In this document: positions 47,863-58,337 of the stretch, piece by piece
Position numbering within the stretch: the stretch's first letter is position 1
Layout: each line of letters begins with the position of its first letter
Assembly: GCA_963682175.1 (NCBI GenBank)
Contig: OY821777.1
Coordinates: 17,752,001-17,816,000, forward strand
Source: Triglochin maritima
Lineage: Eukaryota; Streptophyta; Magnoliopsida; Alismatales; Juncaginaceae
Length of the DNA stretch: 64,000 nt
Reading direction: 5' to 3'
Program-made: the position numbers and the translations under genes
Notes under the pieces: generated by a model
What the model was told of the DNA's origin: nothing
The model's database searches: none
Seen by the model: the letters and a program-made list of their open reading frames with translations, nothing else

Positions 47863-49461
47863 AACTAATAACATGCATAACTTCAAATTACATAGATATT
47901 GTGTATTCCTAACAATGTAGGTGATCAAACCAAGGGACTAATCAACTTCAAGATCAAGGCTCAAGACTTGTAATCAAAGCTCAAGGACTTAATATGTAAT
48001 TTTCCATTTATTTGAGTTATAGGATCAAATGTACACTTGATGCACAAAAGGATAAACATGTCTGTCTCGGTCGATGGTGTCCCTATCGGTTTACCGAACC
48101 AGGTTCCCAACGGATAACCAAGGGTCTATCGGTACGCCGTTCCCTATAGAGTCAGTAACCACTTGATCTTCTGGAACCCTTGTTTCAGTGTACCGAACAT
48201 TATTCGGTCAACCGTCTCCTTAGAGTCAGTAGAAAACTTGATCTCCTGGAATCATTGCTTTGGTGTACCGAACCTTACCCGGTCGACCGTGTACCTATTC
48301 CCAGTAGCTTCGAAACTTCTCTGGACATTGCTATTCGGTATTCCGAACCGAGATCGGTCATTCGAACTTCCATGTGTCTTTAGGACTAAACCGACTTCAT
48401 CTTATTGGCCCATGTGGCACAACTAACTCAACCAGACTTATATTTTGTCGTTTAGCCACATCCTTTGAAACATCCATACTGGTCTACCGATGGAGCTTCG
48501 GATTACCGAAGTGTTGTTATATGTAAGATCGTAACGGCTATTTTTCCACGTCATATTTTGACCGTTATCGATAAACCAATTTCCCATACAATGTCAGCCG
48601 AAAACCTGCACATGTATCGGTCAACCGAACATGCAACGGTCTACCGAACATGATCACCAAGTCACACCAAATCTTTACTGTCCACTCTTGAACGGTGCAC
48701 CGAAGATGTCTCGGTCAACCGAAGTTAATTATCCGATATTAGGAAAAAGTTACTGGAAGTTGGTGAATGGTTATCCAACCTATATTCGGTTAACCGAGTT
48801 CTTATGTCTGACCATTTATTCGGACTACCGTGTTTCTAACGGTCGACCGAATATGTCTTGACTTCTACCCGAGCTTAAGTCACATCTTGTTTTCCTTTGG
48901 TCCAATCCTCACCAACTTACCATAACGGCTCTATTTGTTTTGAAGGCTATATAAGCTTCACTTAAGAGACACATTCACTACCTTACTTGCAAAATATCTA
49001 TCCTACTCTTGTGCTCTCAATCTTCAAGCCTTTAAAGCTCCACCAACTCTCATACTTCTACTAAACTCACTACAAGCATAAATCATATCCTTGAGTGCAT
49101 TCAAGTTAGAGTTCAACAACCACATGCAATTTCTATTGTATTGTAAAGCTTCGAGGAAGCACCCTCTCGGGTTGTGAGAGGAGATCCGAGCAAGGCGAGG
49201 GTGTTCGCAAGGCTCCGATTGTAAGAGGGTTTATCTTTGACCCGGAACGAAGATAATAGTGAATTCTCGAGTAGGGATCGGAGGATCAATCGAAATTTGA
49301 GGAGAGGACTAGATCACGGTGGTGTGATCGAACCTCTATAAATCTCCGGAGTCATCTTGTGGTTTGCATTCTTTCCCTTATTGTTTAATTGTGCAATTGT
49401 TTAAGAAAATTAGGAGATAATCTATTCATCCCCTTCTAGATTAGTGACCGATTAACTTACA
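47859..49461 (+). repeat. 5' LTR of Sirevirus-type element (truncated start)
   Basis: Begins inside the LTR (AACAAACTAATAACATGC) and ends GATTAACTTACA. CGGTNNACCG palindromes with variable centre (TC, CA, TA, GT, CT) at 48066-48850. TATA CTATATAAG at 48948-48956. Confidence 0.85.
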
Positions 49462-49480
49462 TTTTGTATCCGAGCATAGG
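49462..49480 (+). other. Primer-binding site (degenerate)
   Basis: TTTTGTATCCGAGCATAGG directly after the LTR; similar to TTTGGTATCAGAGC with three changes. The equivalent site at 5572 is better preserved. Confidence 0.6.
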
Positions 49481-49504
49481 TTTACTCATCTAATCCATTT
49501 AACC

Positions 49505-51180
49505 ATGGAGAGTAGCACTAATCAACTTAGAGAAGGACTATCTACCACGAGACCCCCTTTGCTTACCGGAAATAATTATACACATTGGAAGAATAGAATG
49601 AGAATCTAGATCCAATCAATTTCTTTAAAAATATGGATATTCCTTGGTAGTAAATATGTTCCACCCACTAGTGAACAATTAGCAACATTAACCTATGATA
49701 TAATTGCTAATGCCGAGATGAATGCAAAACTCATGAATATATTTGCTTGTGGAGTAGACACTCAAGAATATGGTAGGATTAGCGGATGTGATACCGCTTA
49801 TGACAAATGGAAATTACTTGAATCTCATCATGAAGGATCATCTAGAATGAAAGAAACTAGGGTTGATATATTTGTGCGTAAATATGAATTATTCTCTATG
49901 CAACCTGGTGAAAATATAAGCGAGATGAACACTCGCTTCACCGAGATTACTAACAATTTGAAAGTCTTGGTAAGAAGGTAAATGAAGGTGACAAGGTGAG
50001 AAAAATTCTTCGATCTCTCTCAAACGATTGGGAGAAAAAGACAACCGCCATTGAGGAGGCTCAAGATCTCAACACATTGTCAATGGAGGATCTCATCGGA
50101 AGCCTTATGGCTTATGAGATTCAAATGAATGGGAGAAAAGAAATGGAGAGCTCGAAAAAGAAAGAAAAAGTCATTGCTCTTAAGACTAACTTTGAATCTG
50201 AAAAATCGGATGACGATGAGAGTGATGAAGAGCTTTCAATGATGGTTAAGAGATTCAAGAAGCGATGGATAAAAGACAAATTTCAATTAAAGAGAAGGGA
50301 TGATGGAGAAAGCTCAAATGGTCCTATTTGTTATGGATGTGATAAAGTTGGACATATAAAGAAAGATTGTCCCTTAATCCAATCCAAGGAAAGGAAATAG
50401 AAAAAGAAAAGAGAGAGTGAAGAAAAAGAAAGGAGATTCAAAAGAAGAGAAAAGAAGTATAAGGAGAAGAAAAAGGTCCTCAGGGCAACTTGGGATGGAT
50501 CATCTGAGTCATCCTCTTGTTCTTCAAGTGAGTCGGAAAATGAAGAAGCTCATCTATGTCTCCACACACAAGAAGAAATCGATGGACAATTAGATGGTGC
50601 ATCTTCATCAAACGAGCAAGACGAACCCAACACTTGCAATGTCGCCAAAGATGGAGAAAATGAGGTAATCTCAACTCATGAATCAAACTCATATGATGAA
50701 TTACTAGATGCTTTTCATGAATTGCTTGAAAAATGTGACATATTAAGGCATAAAAGTAAATTATCTAGGAAAGCTAATCATGATCTAGCTTGTATAACTG
50801 AATCATTGTCAAATGAAGTTGATAAGCTTGTGTTCGAAAATAAAAGCTTAAAAGAACTCAATGTTGAATCTCATGCTAAAGAAATACATGATCTTAGAGA
50901 ATGCAATAAGCAATTAAGAATTGAGCTTGAGAAATTCACCTAAGGGAAGAAGATGCTAGACATGTTACTTGGTAGTCAAATTCAATCTTTAGAAAAACAT
51001 GGTTTAGGATACATGAATAAAAAGAAAAACTCTAAGAGTTATTTTGTGCATGCTTTAAATGGTGTAGTGAAAATGAATTTCTCTTCAAATGTTTGGGTAC
51101 CTAGAACCAAACAAGTTTGGGTACCTAAAGCTAACCCCAAAGGACCTAAACAAATACGGGTAAAAAGTTATCTTCTTTGA
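49505..51180 (+). pseudogene. gag: Sirevirus-type gag, several stops and a frameshift
   Basis: ATG at 49505. N-terminal Gag with TTRPPLLTGNNYTHWKNRMR near residues 14-33 is followed at once by TAG (49607-49609, probably an old Trp). The domain continues (EYGRISGCDTAYDKWKLLES, GENISEMNTRFTEITNNL). A one-base deletion near 49969 breaks the frame before LGKK-like sequence. Then come RKILRSLSNDWEKKTTAIEE and a complete zinc knuckle ICYGCDKVGHIKKDC (about 50330-50374), TAG at 50398, Ser/Glu-rich sequence, a long coiled coil (about 50690-50940), TAA at 50941, and WVPR/WVPK motifs before TGA at 51178. It is parallel to the split gag at 5622/16012. Capsid function is lost unless another copy supplies it. 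Confidence 0.9.
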
Positions 51181-51186
51181 ATGTAG

Positions 51187-54100
51187 GTGAAAAAGAAGGG
51201 GAAGTGGATCGTAGATAGTGGATGTTCGAGGCACATGACGGGAGACCACTCTATGTTCAAAACATTGAAATCAAAGAAAGGTGGAACCGTCACATTTGGG
51301 GATAACTCTAAAGGTCACATTATTGGTATGGGCGATGTTGGTAATGATTCTACTTCTCAAATTCAAAATGTGCTTCTTGTTGATGGTTTAAAACATAATT
51401 TGCTTAGTGTTAGTCAATTAACCTATAAAGAATTCTTAGTTGTCTTTGATCAACATATTGTATACATCATTTCTAAAGCTACTTTGAAAACCACATTTAA
51501 AGCTTATAGATATGAAAATGTTTATGTTGTGCATGTCGATAGCATTGACTCATTTTCTAAGGAAACATGCTTAGTTGCTTCAAATGACGAATCTTGGTTA
51601 TGGCATAAGAGGTTAGGCCACATTAGTATGAGCCAACTTCATAAACTTGCTAAATTTGTCTTGGTAAGAGGATTGCCCAAATTGAATTTCAAGAAAAATA
51701 AACTTTGCAATGCTTGTGAATTTGGAAAACAATTTAAAAGTTCTTTCAAGTCAATTAATATGGTTTCTACTTCAAAACCTTTGGAACTCTTGCATATGGA
51801 TCTCTTTGGTCCATCTAGAACCTTAAGTCTAGGTGGCAAGAGATATGCATTTGTCATCATTGACGATTTTACTCAATTTACATTGGTTTTGTTTCTTGCA
51901 AATAAGAATGAAACTTTCAAGCAATTTGAAAAATTTACAAAACGAATTCAAAGAGAAAAAAGCTCTTTGATTTTGAAAATTCGTAGTGATCATGGCGGTG
52001 AATTTGAAAATGAAGGTTTTGAGGAATTTTGTGATTCTAATGGTATTGAACATACTTTTTCTTTCCCAAGAACTCCTCAACAAAATGGGGTAGTTGAAAG
52101 GAACAATAGAACTCTTCAAGAAATGTCCAGAACAATGCTTTGTGAAAATGGCTTACCAAAGTATTTTTGGTGTGAAGAGGTTAACACGGCTTGTTACATT
52201 CTTAATCGTGTTTTGATTCGACCAAATTTAAACCAAACTCCCTTTGACCATTGGTTTGAAAAACCCTCAAAATTTTCATATTTCAAAGCTTTTGGTTCTA
52301 AATGTTTTGTTCTCAATACCAAAGATAATTTAGACAAATTTGATGCCAAATCCGATGAAGCAATATTTTTAGGATATTCAAGTAGGAGTAAAGTATATCG
52401 AGTTTATAACAAGAGAACTAGTTGTGTAGAAGAATCCATGCATGTTCACTTTCAAGAAGAACCATATAAGGATAATTTTAACCTTGATGATGACCTTATT
52501 GACCATATTCGTGATATAACAACTCAAGAACAACCAAATGAAACATCTCAAGAAAAACAAGAGTTTCCAAAAGATTGGCAATATAAGACGGTTCATCCTA
52601 AGGATCTAGTAATTGGTGATGTATCAAAAGGAATTTTTACTAGGTCTAATGCTCTTGTTATATGTGACTCATATGCATTTATTTCTCAACTTGAACCTAA
52701 GAAAATAGAAGATGCATGTGATGATGAATTTTGGTTAATAGCTATGCATGAAGAGTTAAACCAATTCATTCGTAATGATGTTTGGGAGCTTGTTTCAAGA
52801 CCCAAAGATCAAACGGTAATTGGCACCAAGTGGGTTTTTCGAAACAAACTTGATGAATCCGGGCAAGTGGTTAGAAACAAAGCTCGATTGGTCGCTCACG
52901 GTTACAACCAAGAGGAAGGCATCGACTTTGATGAAACCTATGCTCTGGTAGCTCGATTAAAAGCAATTAGAATGTTATTAGCATATGCGTCATACATGGA
53001 TTTTAAACTCTTTCAAATGGATGTTAAAAGTGCATTTTTGAATGGTTTTATTATGGAAAAAGTTTATGTTAAACAACCACCCGGTTTTGTGAATGAAACA
53101 TACCCAGATCATGTTTTCAAGCTTAAGAAGGCTCTTTATGGGCTTAAGCAAGCTCCTAGAGCTTGGTATGATAGGTTGAAGACATTTTTGTTTAAAAACG
53201 GATTCACCATGGGAAAAGTCGACACCACATTATTTACTAAGACCAAAGGTAAAAATTTATTAATCGTACAAATATACGTTGACGATATTATCTTCGGTTC
53301 TACTAATGATTGTCTATGTCAAGAGTTTTCGAAGTCTATGGAAGGTGAATTTGAAATGAGCTTGATGGGTGAACTCAACTTCTTTCTTGGACTCCAAATC
53401 AAGCAAACATCGGAAGGAAACTTCATCAACCAAACCAAATACACAAAAGAATTACTCAAACGATTTGGATATGAAGATAACAAACCTCATAATACTCCCA
53501 TGAGCACAAGCTTGAAATTGGATAAGCATGAAGAAGGCAAAGAAGTTGTCATTAAAAAATATCGAGGTATGATTGGTTCACTTCTTTATTTGACCAGTAG
53601 TAGACCCGATATTATGTTTAGTGTTTGTCTTTATTCTTGTTTTCAATCTTGTCCTAAAGAATCTCATATGCATGCATTGAAAAGAATTTTTCGATATTTG
53701 AAAAGTACGTGTGATTTTGGATTGTTTTATCCCAAGACTCGATCTTTTGATCTCATTGCCTATAGTTATGCCGATTATGCCGGATGCAAATCCGATCGGA
53801 AAAGTACTAGTGGGACATGTCAATTCTTGGGAAAATCTTTAGTTTCTTGGTTTAGTAAGCAACACAATAGTGTTGCACTCTCAACAACCGAATCCGAGTA
53901 TGTGGCCGCCGGATGTTGTTGTGCACAAATCCTTTGGATGAGGCAAACCCTCAAGGATTTGAGACTTGAGTTTCAAACTATACCTATTTTTTGTGATAAT
54001 ACTAGTGCTATAAACTTATCTAAAAATCCAATTCTTCATTCAAGAACCAAGCATGTAGATGTTCACCATCACTTTCTTAGTGATCATGCTCTTAACGGTG

Positions 54101-54228
54101 ATATTGAATTACAATTTATTTCAACACATGATCAATTAGCGGATATATTTACTAAACAATTAAATGTTGATCAATTTGATAAAATTAGACAAGAACTAGG
54201 GATGTGTAGTGCTAAAGAAATATCATAA
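51187..54228 (+). CDS. pol: Sirevirus-type Pol polyprotein: protease, integrase, RT, RNase H
   Basis: A 1,013-codon frame without a stop (first codon GTG, since pol normally follows gag by read-through or internal processing). Protease WIVDSGCSRHMTG is at residues 7-19. Integrase has HKRLGHI and CNACEFGKQF zinc residues and catalytic blocks LHMDLFGPSR, RSDHGGEF and NGVVERNNRTL (acidic residues intact). RT has KWVFRNKLDESG, FQMDVKSAFLNG, LYGLKQAPRAWYDRL and YVDDIIFGS (residues 697-705). RNase H has YSYADYAGCKSDRKSTSG near residue 861, SLVSWFSKQHNSVALSTTES and FCDNTSAIN. The RNase H position usually read S-D-A-D is S-Y-A-D (codon TAT 53767-53769), removing a probable metal-binding Asp. It would act in virus-like particles and in the nucleus. 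Gag is broken upstream. Confidence 0.94.
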   Translation: MKKKGKWIVDSGCSRHMTGDHSMFKTLKSKKGGTVTFGDNSKGHIIGMGDVGNDSTSQIQNVLLVDGLKHNLLSVSQLTYKEFLVVFDQHIVYIISKATLKTTFKAYRYENVYVVHVDSIDSFSKETCLVASNDESWLWHKRLGHISMSQLHKLAKFVLVRGLPKLNFKKNKLCNACEFGKQFKSSFKSINMVSTSKPLELLHMDLFGPSRTLSLGGKRYAFVIIDDFTQFTLVLFLANKNETFKQFEKFTKRIQREKSSLILKIRSDHGGEFENEGFEEFCDSNGIEHTFSFPRTPQQNGVVERNNRTLQEMSRTMLCENGLPKYFWCEEVNTACYILNRVLIRPNLNQTPFDHWFEKPSKFSYFKAFGSKCFVLNTKDNLDKFDAKSDEAIFLGYSSRSKVYRVYNKRTSCVEESMHVHFQEEPYKDNFNLDDDLIDHIRDITTQEQPNETSQEKQEFPKDWQYKTVHPKDLVIGDVSKGIFTRSNALVICDSYAFISQLEPKKIEDACDDEFWLIAMHEELNQFIRNDVWELVSRPKDQTVIGTKWVFRNKLDESGQVVRNKARLVAHGYNQEEGIDFDETYALVARLKAIRMLLAYASYMDFKLFQMDVKSAFLNGFIMEKVYVKQPPGFVNETYPDHVFKLKKALYGLKQAPRAWYDRLKTFLFKNGFTMGKVDTTLFTKTKGKNLLIVQIYVDDIIFGSTNDCLCQEFSKSMEGEFEMSLMGELNFFLGLQIKQTSEGNFINQTKYTKELLKRFGYEDNKPHNTPMSTSLKLDKHEEGKEVVIKKYRGMIGSLLYLTSSRPDIMFSVCLYSCFQSCPKESHMHALKRIFRYLKSTCDFGLFYPKTRSFDLIAYSYADYAGCKSDRKSTSGTCQFLGKSLVSWFSKQHNSVALSTTESEYVAAGCCCAQILWMRQTLKDLRLEFQTIPIFCDNTSAINLSKNPILHSRTKHVDVHHHFLSDHALNGDIELQFISTHDQLADIFTKQLNVDQFDKIRQELGMCSAKEIS

Positions 54229-54936
54229 TTCATCTCATTTGCTCAAAATTTATTACATTGTTTGATTTGTTGGTCTGTCCGCACACAACGGATGACCGAA
54301 CATGGTTCGGTGAACCGGATTGTGTCTGGACAGGGATTCGGACTTGGTCTGGATTCACTATTTCGGTACACCGTTTCCTACACGGTCGACCGTCAGTTTT
54401 GCTGTGCTAAAATTAGAATTCCTCCCTGTTCCGAATTCATCGATTATCTGAATCAAGTTCGGACGACCGCGACATTTGGGTGATTTTTTGAATTCTTCGT
54501 TGACCCCTTTTTAAACAAATCTTGTATTTGAATTCTTGGGTATCCGATTTTAATCGGATGACCGTTGTGGAAAGTTTGTACTTCCTTATTTCCCCCACAA
54601 CGGACGACCGGACACGCTTCGGTCATCCGTGACCCATTTCCAGTAAACTTCCTTACTTACTGTTGTCTTCGTGACGGTATACCGAAGCCTTTTCGGTCGA
54701 CCAAAGCGCTGCATTTTCTAGTCGTTGGAACTGGTCTAACGGTCATCCGAGACAATAATGGATGACCGTTGGACACGTTTTTTCATGTTTGAAAACACCT
54801 TTATTCTCCCATCTTCTATATATTTGGATTCCCACTTCCATTTCTATCATCCCCAAAGCCAAAAATCTTCCAAAGCACACTTTTGCTTCATCCCTTTCTC
54901 ACATCAAACATTTCATCTCTTCCTCCATTCTTCTTC
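54229..54936 (+). other. Spacer between pol and the extra ORF, with decayed palindromes
   Basis: About 700 bp. Decayed CGGTNNACCG-like sites (CGGTGAACCG, CGGTACACCG, CGGTCGACCG at 54384, CGGATGACCG, CGGTATACCG) occur at 54285-54775, outside the LTR. The last 150 bp is pyrimidine-rich and leads to the ATG at 54937. Confidence 0.7.
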
Positions 54937-56325
54937 ATGGGTCCAAGAAAAATTTGCTCTTCCAAGAAGGCGGTGGAACCACCAACGAAACCCACAACTA
55001 GGAGACGAAAGAAACCCACTCCACCGGCAAAGAAGACAAGGCTCAACCCCGACATACCTTCTTCTTCTACTAATCCGACGAGCGAACCCGTCGACGAGTA
55101 TCTTCGGTCCTTCAAAAATGGCATCTTCTACAATCTTAAGGAGGAGGAGCACTACTACACTATTAGTGGTGCAAATCCAATTCCGGAGCGGAAGATCATC
55201 CTCAAAGATTTCGAGTCGATTGGTCTGTCCACCTATTTCATGGTTGATAATCTTGGCATCTTCTTTCATGACAAACTTCCGGTCCCTTTCTCCGCGGAAG
55301 CTTGTCGTCAATTTTATGCAAATCTCCGGGAGACTACCACTCTTGATGGTACTCAAGCGGCGCTAACCACCCAAGTCGATTCCATCTCCTTCACTCTCAC
55401 TGCCTCTCTCCTCTCTGAAATCACCGGATTTCCTAGCACCGGTGAGGACATCTACAACCTCTCTTGGGAAAATGCTTGTGGCTCTATGAGTCAATTTTTG
55501 GAGGTGACTCAACCAGATGTTCCTCAAGATGGCAAACTTGCCATTCCTCATCTTCAGGTTGTTGGTCGTATTCTTTGCCGCTTCATTTCCACCAACCTTT
55601 TTGTGCGCAAAGGGCACCACGACGAACTCGGCCACCAAATGATGAAGTGCGTCTTCAACCTCTCTACCGGTACTCGTATAAATTGGCCCTTATTTATCAT
55701 CAATCGTATGATCTACATTTCCCGGAAGAAGCGCAACTTTCTCCCTTTTCCTATGTTGATCTCACTGGTCGTCGATCACTTCAATATCCAATTTTACCGC
55801 GATCTCTTCAAATCCTCCTAGACGGTCATCGACAAATACACCCTCAAACGGATGCGCTCGGGGAAGCAAGCACATGTAGAAGAGGAAGTGGAAGACGATT
55901 CCTCTGAAAATGAGGATGATGAAGTCTCCACCGATGCTCCACGTTGGTCTCCTCCTCCATACGATGCCGAAGTGAATCCAAATTGGGATTCTAGCTTTTC
56001 TCGTGGTCCACGGAGATACGTTCGTCCCGAATGGTCATCCGGCACCGATGCTCAATGGAACCAACCGGCATGGGCCTATCGTCACGAGAAGCTCTTGGAC
56101 AGGAATTACGAAGAGATTCATTTAGTCCGGAGTTTAGTAAATCGTAACTATCAAGGTATTCAAGACCTCACCTACGACTTCCAAAACTTCCAATTGTCGA
56201 CGTCGAACTTGCTGAACGAGATCAACAATCAAATTCGTGTGGTTGGAGACTCTCGTCAATCCTTTCTCGACTCGCAAAATGAGATGATGGAGCTTCTTCG
56301 AAACATGAACAAGCCGGACAACTAG
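54937..56325 (+). pseudogene. Extra ORF downstream of pol (Sirevirus third ORF), one stop
   Basis: ATG at 54937. 463 codons run to TAG/end at 56325 with a single in-frame TAG at 55819-55821. The N-terminus is Lys/Pro/Arg-rich (GPRKICSSKKAVEPPTKPTT). A folded part follows with FKNGIFYNLKEEEHYYTISG, FFHDKLPVPFSAEACRQFY and ITGFPSTGEDIYNLSWE, which resembles the 'putative plant transposon protein' domain found in extra ORFs of plant LTR elements. Then comes an acidic segment (VEEEVEDDSSENEDDEVS), a PPPY motif (RWSPPPYDAE) and a C-terminal amphipathic coiled-coil-like tail (NLLNEINNQIRVV onward). No clear signal peptide or transmembrane helix is visible, so an envelope-like role is not supported. 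Function unknown. Confidence 0.72.
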
Positions 56326-56669
56326 CCTATCTTTGTTGCTTGTTCTTGCTTCTTGTTGTTTGTTGTGTTTGTTTGGTTTGCCATTTGCTTATGTGTGCTT
56401 GCTTTTGCGTTTGGCGTTATGCCTTATCTGCCTTCTTAAGTAATGCAATTTCATTTTCATATTGTGTGTCTTTTTGGTCCCCAACTTTCATTATTATGTT
56501 CTTTTTGATGGATGTCCAAAGGGGGAGAACAAATGGATACAAATTGCCTAATTCAAATATATGAAACTCATGCATTGAGTAAGGGGGAGTTAACATATCT
56601 TTTGCATATTGATAGGGGGAGCACTTACACAATTTGACATTAGTTTGTCATCATTAAAAAGGGGGAGAT
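56326..56669 (+). other. 3' untranslated region with multiple polypurine tracts
   Basis: GGGGGAG tracts at 56521, 56583, 56615 and 56661, the last abutting the LTR. Same arrangement as 16941-17241. Confidence 0.88.
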
Positions 56670-58337
56670 TGTTGGCTTTTTGGCACTTTAATCTTAATTT
56701 TGAGGATTAACAAACTAATAACATGCATAACTTCAATTACAACATCACACACATCATAATGTCAAATTACATAGATATTGTGTATTCCTAACAATGTAGG
56801 TGATCAAACCAAGGGACTAATCAACTTCAAGATCAAGGCTCAAGACTTGTAATCAAACCTCAAGGACTTAATATGTAATTTTCCATTTATTTGAGTTATA
56901 GGATCAAATGTACACTTGATGCACAAAAGGATAAACCCGTTTGTCTCGGTCGACCGTGTCCCTATCGGTTTACCGAACCAGGTTCCCAACGGATAACCGA
57001 GTGTCTATCGGTACACCGTTCCCTATAGAGTCAGTAACCACTTGATCTCCTGGAACCCTTGTTTCGGTGTACTGAACGTTATTCGGTCAACCGTCTCCTT
57101 AGAGTCAGTAGAAAACTTGATCTCCTGGAATCATTGTTTCGGTGTACCGAACCTTACCTGGTCGACCGTGTACCTATTCCCAGTAGCTTCGAAACTTCTC
57201 TGGACATCTCTATTCGGTATTCCGAAGCGAGATCGGTCATCCGAACTACCATGTGTCTTTAGGCCTAAACCGACTTCATCTTATTGGCCTACGTGGCACA
57301 ACTAACTCAACCAGACTTATATTTTGTCGTTTAGCCACATCCTTTGAAATATCCATACCGGTCTACCGATGGAGCTTCAGATTATTGAAGTTATGTTATA
57401 TGTAAGATCGTAACGACTATTTTTTCCACGTAATATTTCTACCGTTATCGATAAACCAATTTCCCATACAATGTCACCTGAAAACCCGCACATGTATCGG
57501 TCAACCGAACATGCAACGGTCTACCGAACATGATCACCAAGTCACACCAAATCTTTACTGTCCACTCTGGAATGGTGCACCGAAGATGTCTCGGTCAACC
57601 GAAGTTAATTATCCGATATTAGGAAAAAGTTACTGGAAGTTGGTGAGCTGTTATCCGACCTATATTCGGTTAACCGAGTTCTTATGTCTGACCATTTATT
57701 CGGACTACCGTGTTTCTAACGGTCGACCGAATATGTCTTGATTTCTACCCGAGCTTAAGTCACATCTTGTTTTCCTTTGGTCCAATCCTCACCAACTTAC
57801 CATAACGGCTCTATTTGTTTTGAAGGCTATATAAGCTTCACTTAAGAGACACATTCACTACCTTACTTGCAAAATATCTATCCCACTCTTGTGCTCTCCA
57901 TCTTCAAGCCTTCAAAGCTCCACCAACTCTCATACTTCTACTAAATTCACTCCAAGCATAAAACATATCCTTGAGTGCATTCAAGTTAGAGTTCAACAAC
58001 CACATGCAATTTCTATTGTATTGTAAAGCTTCGAGGAAGCACCCTCTCGGGTTGTGAGAGGAGATCCGAGCAAGAAGAGGGTGTTCGCAAGACTCCGATT
58101 GTAAGAGGGTTTATCTTCGACCTGGAACGAAGATAATAGTGAATTCTCGAGTAGGGATCGGAAGATCGATCGGAATTTGAGAGGACTAGATCACGGTGGT
58201 GTGATCGAACCTCTATAAATATCCGGAGTCATCTTGTGTTTTGCATTCTTTCCCTTATTGTTTAATTGTGCAATTGTTTAAGAAAATTAGGAGATAATCT
58301 ATTCACCCCCTCTAGATTAGTGACCGATTAACTTACA
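56670..58337 (+). repeat. 3' LTR of Sirevirus-type element
   Basis: TGTTGGCTTTTTGGC to GATTAACTTACA. TATA CTATATAAG at 57828-57836. CGGTNNACCG palindromes at 56945-57730. The polypyrimidine tract begins at the next base. Confidence 0.9.

Larger units (their letters stand above)
47859..58337 (+). mobile_element. Sirevirus-type Ty1/copia element, nearly complete, with extra 3' ORF
   Basis: LTRs 47859-49461 (missing its first roughly 40 bp plus an internal 27-bp stretch) and 56670-58337; primer site; gag; intact pol; an extra ORF after pol; and four GGGGGAG tracts before the 3' LTR. The two LTRs look very similar, with scattered differences. No target duplication can be scored because the left LTR end is lost. 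The gene order gag-pol-extra ORF, multiple polypurine tracts and LTR palindromes fit Sireviruses. Confidence 0.88.

Noticed and set aside
54883..54936. Upstream start (TTG) for the extra ORF
   Set aside because: Non-ATG start. The first ATG at 54937 gives the conserved basic N-terminus.
54937..56325. Calling the extra ORF an envelope gene
   Set aside because: No signal peptide, transmembrane helix or fusion-type segment is evident. Position after pol alone is not enough.
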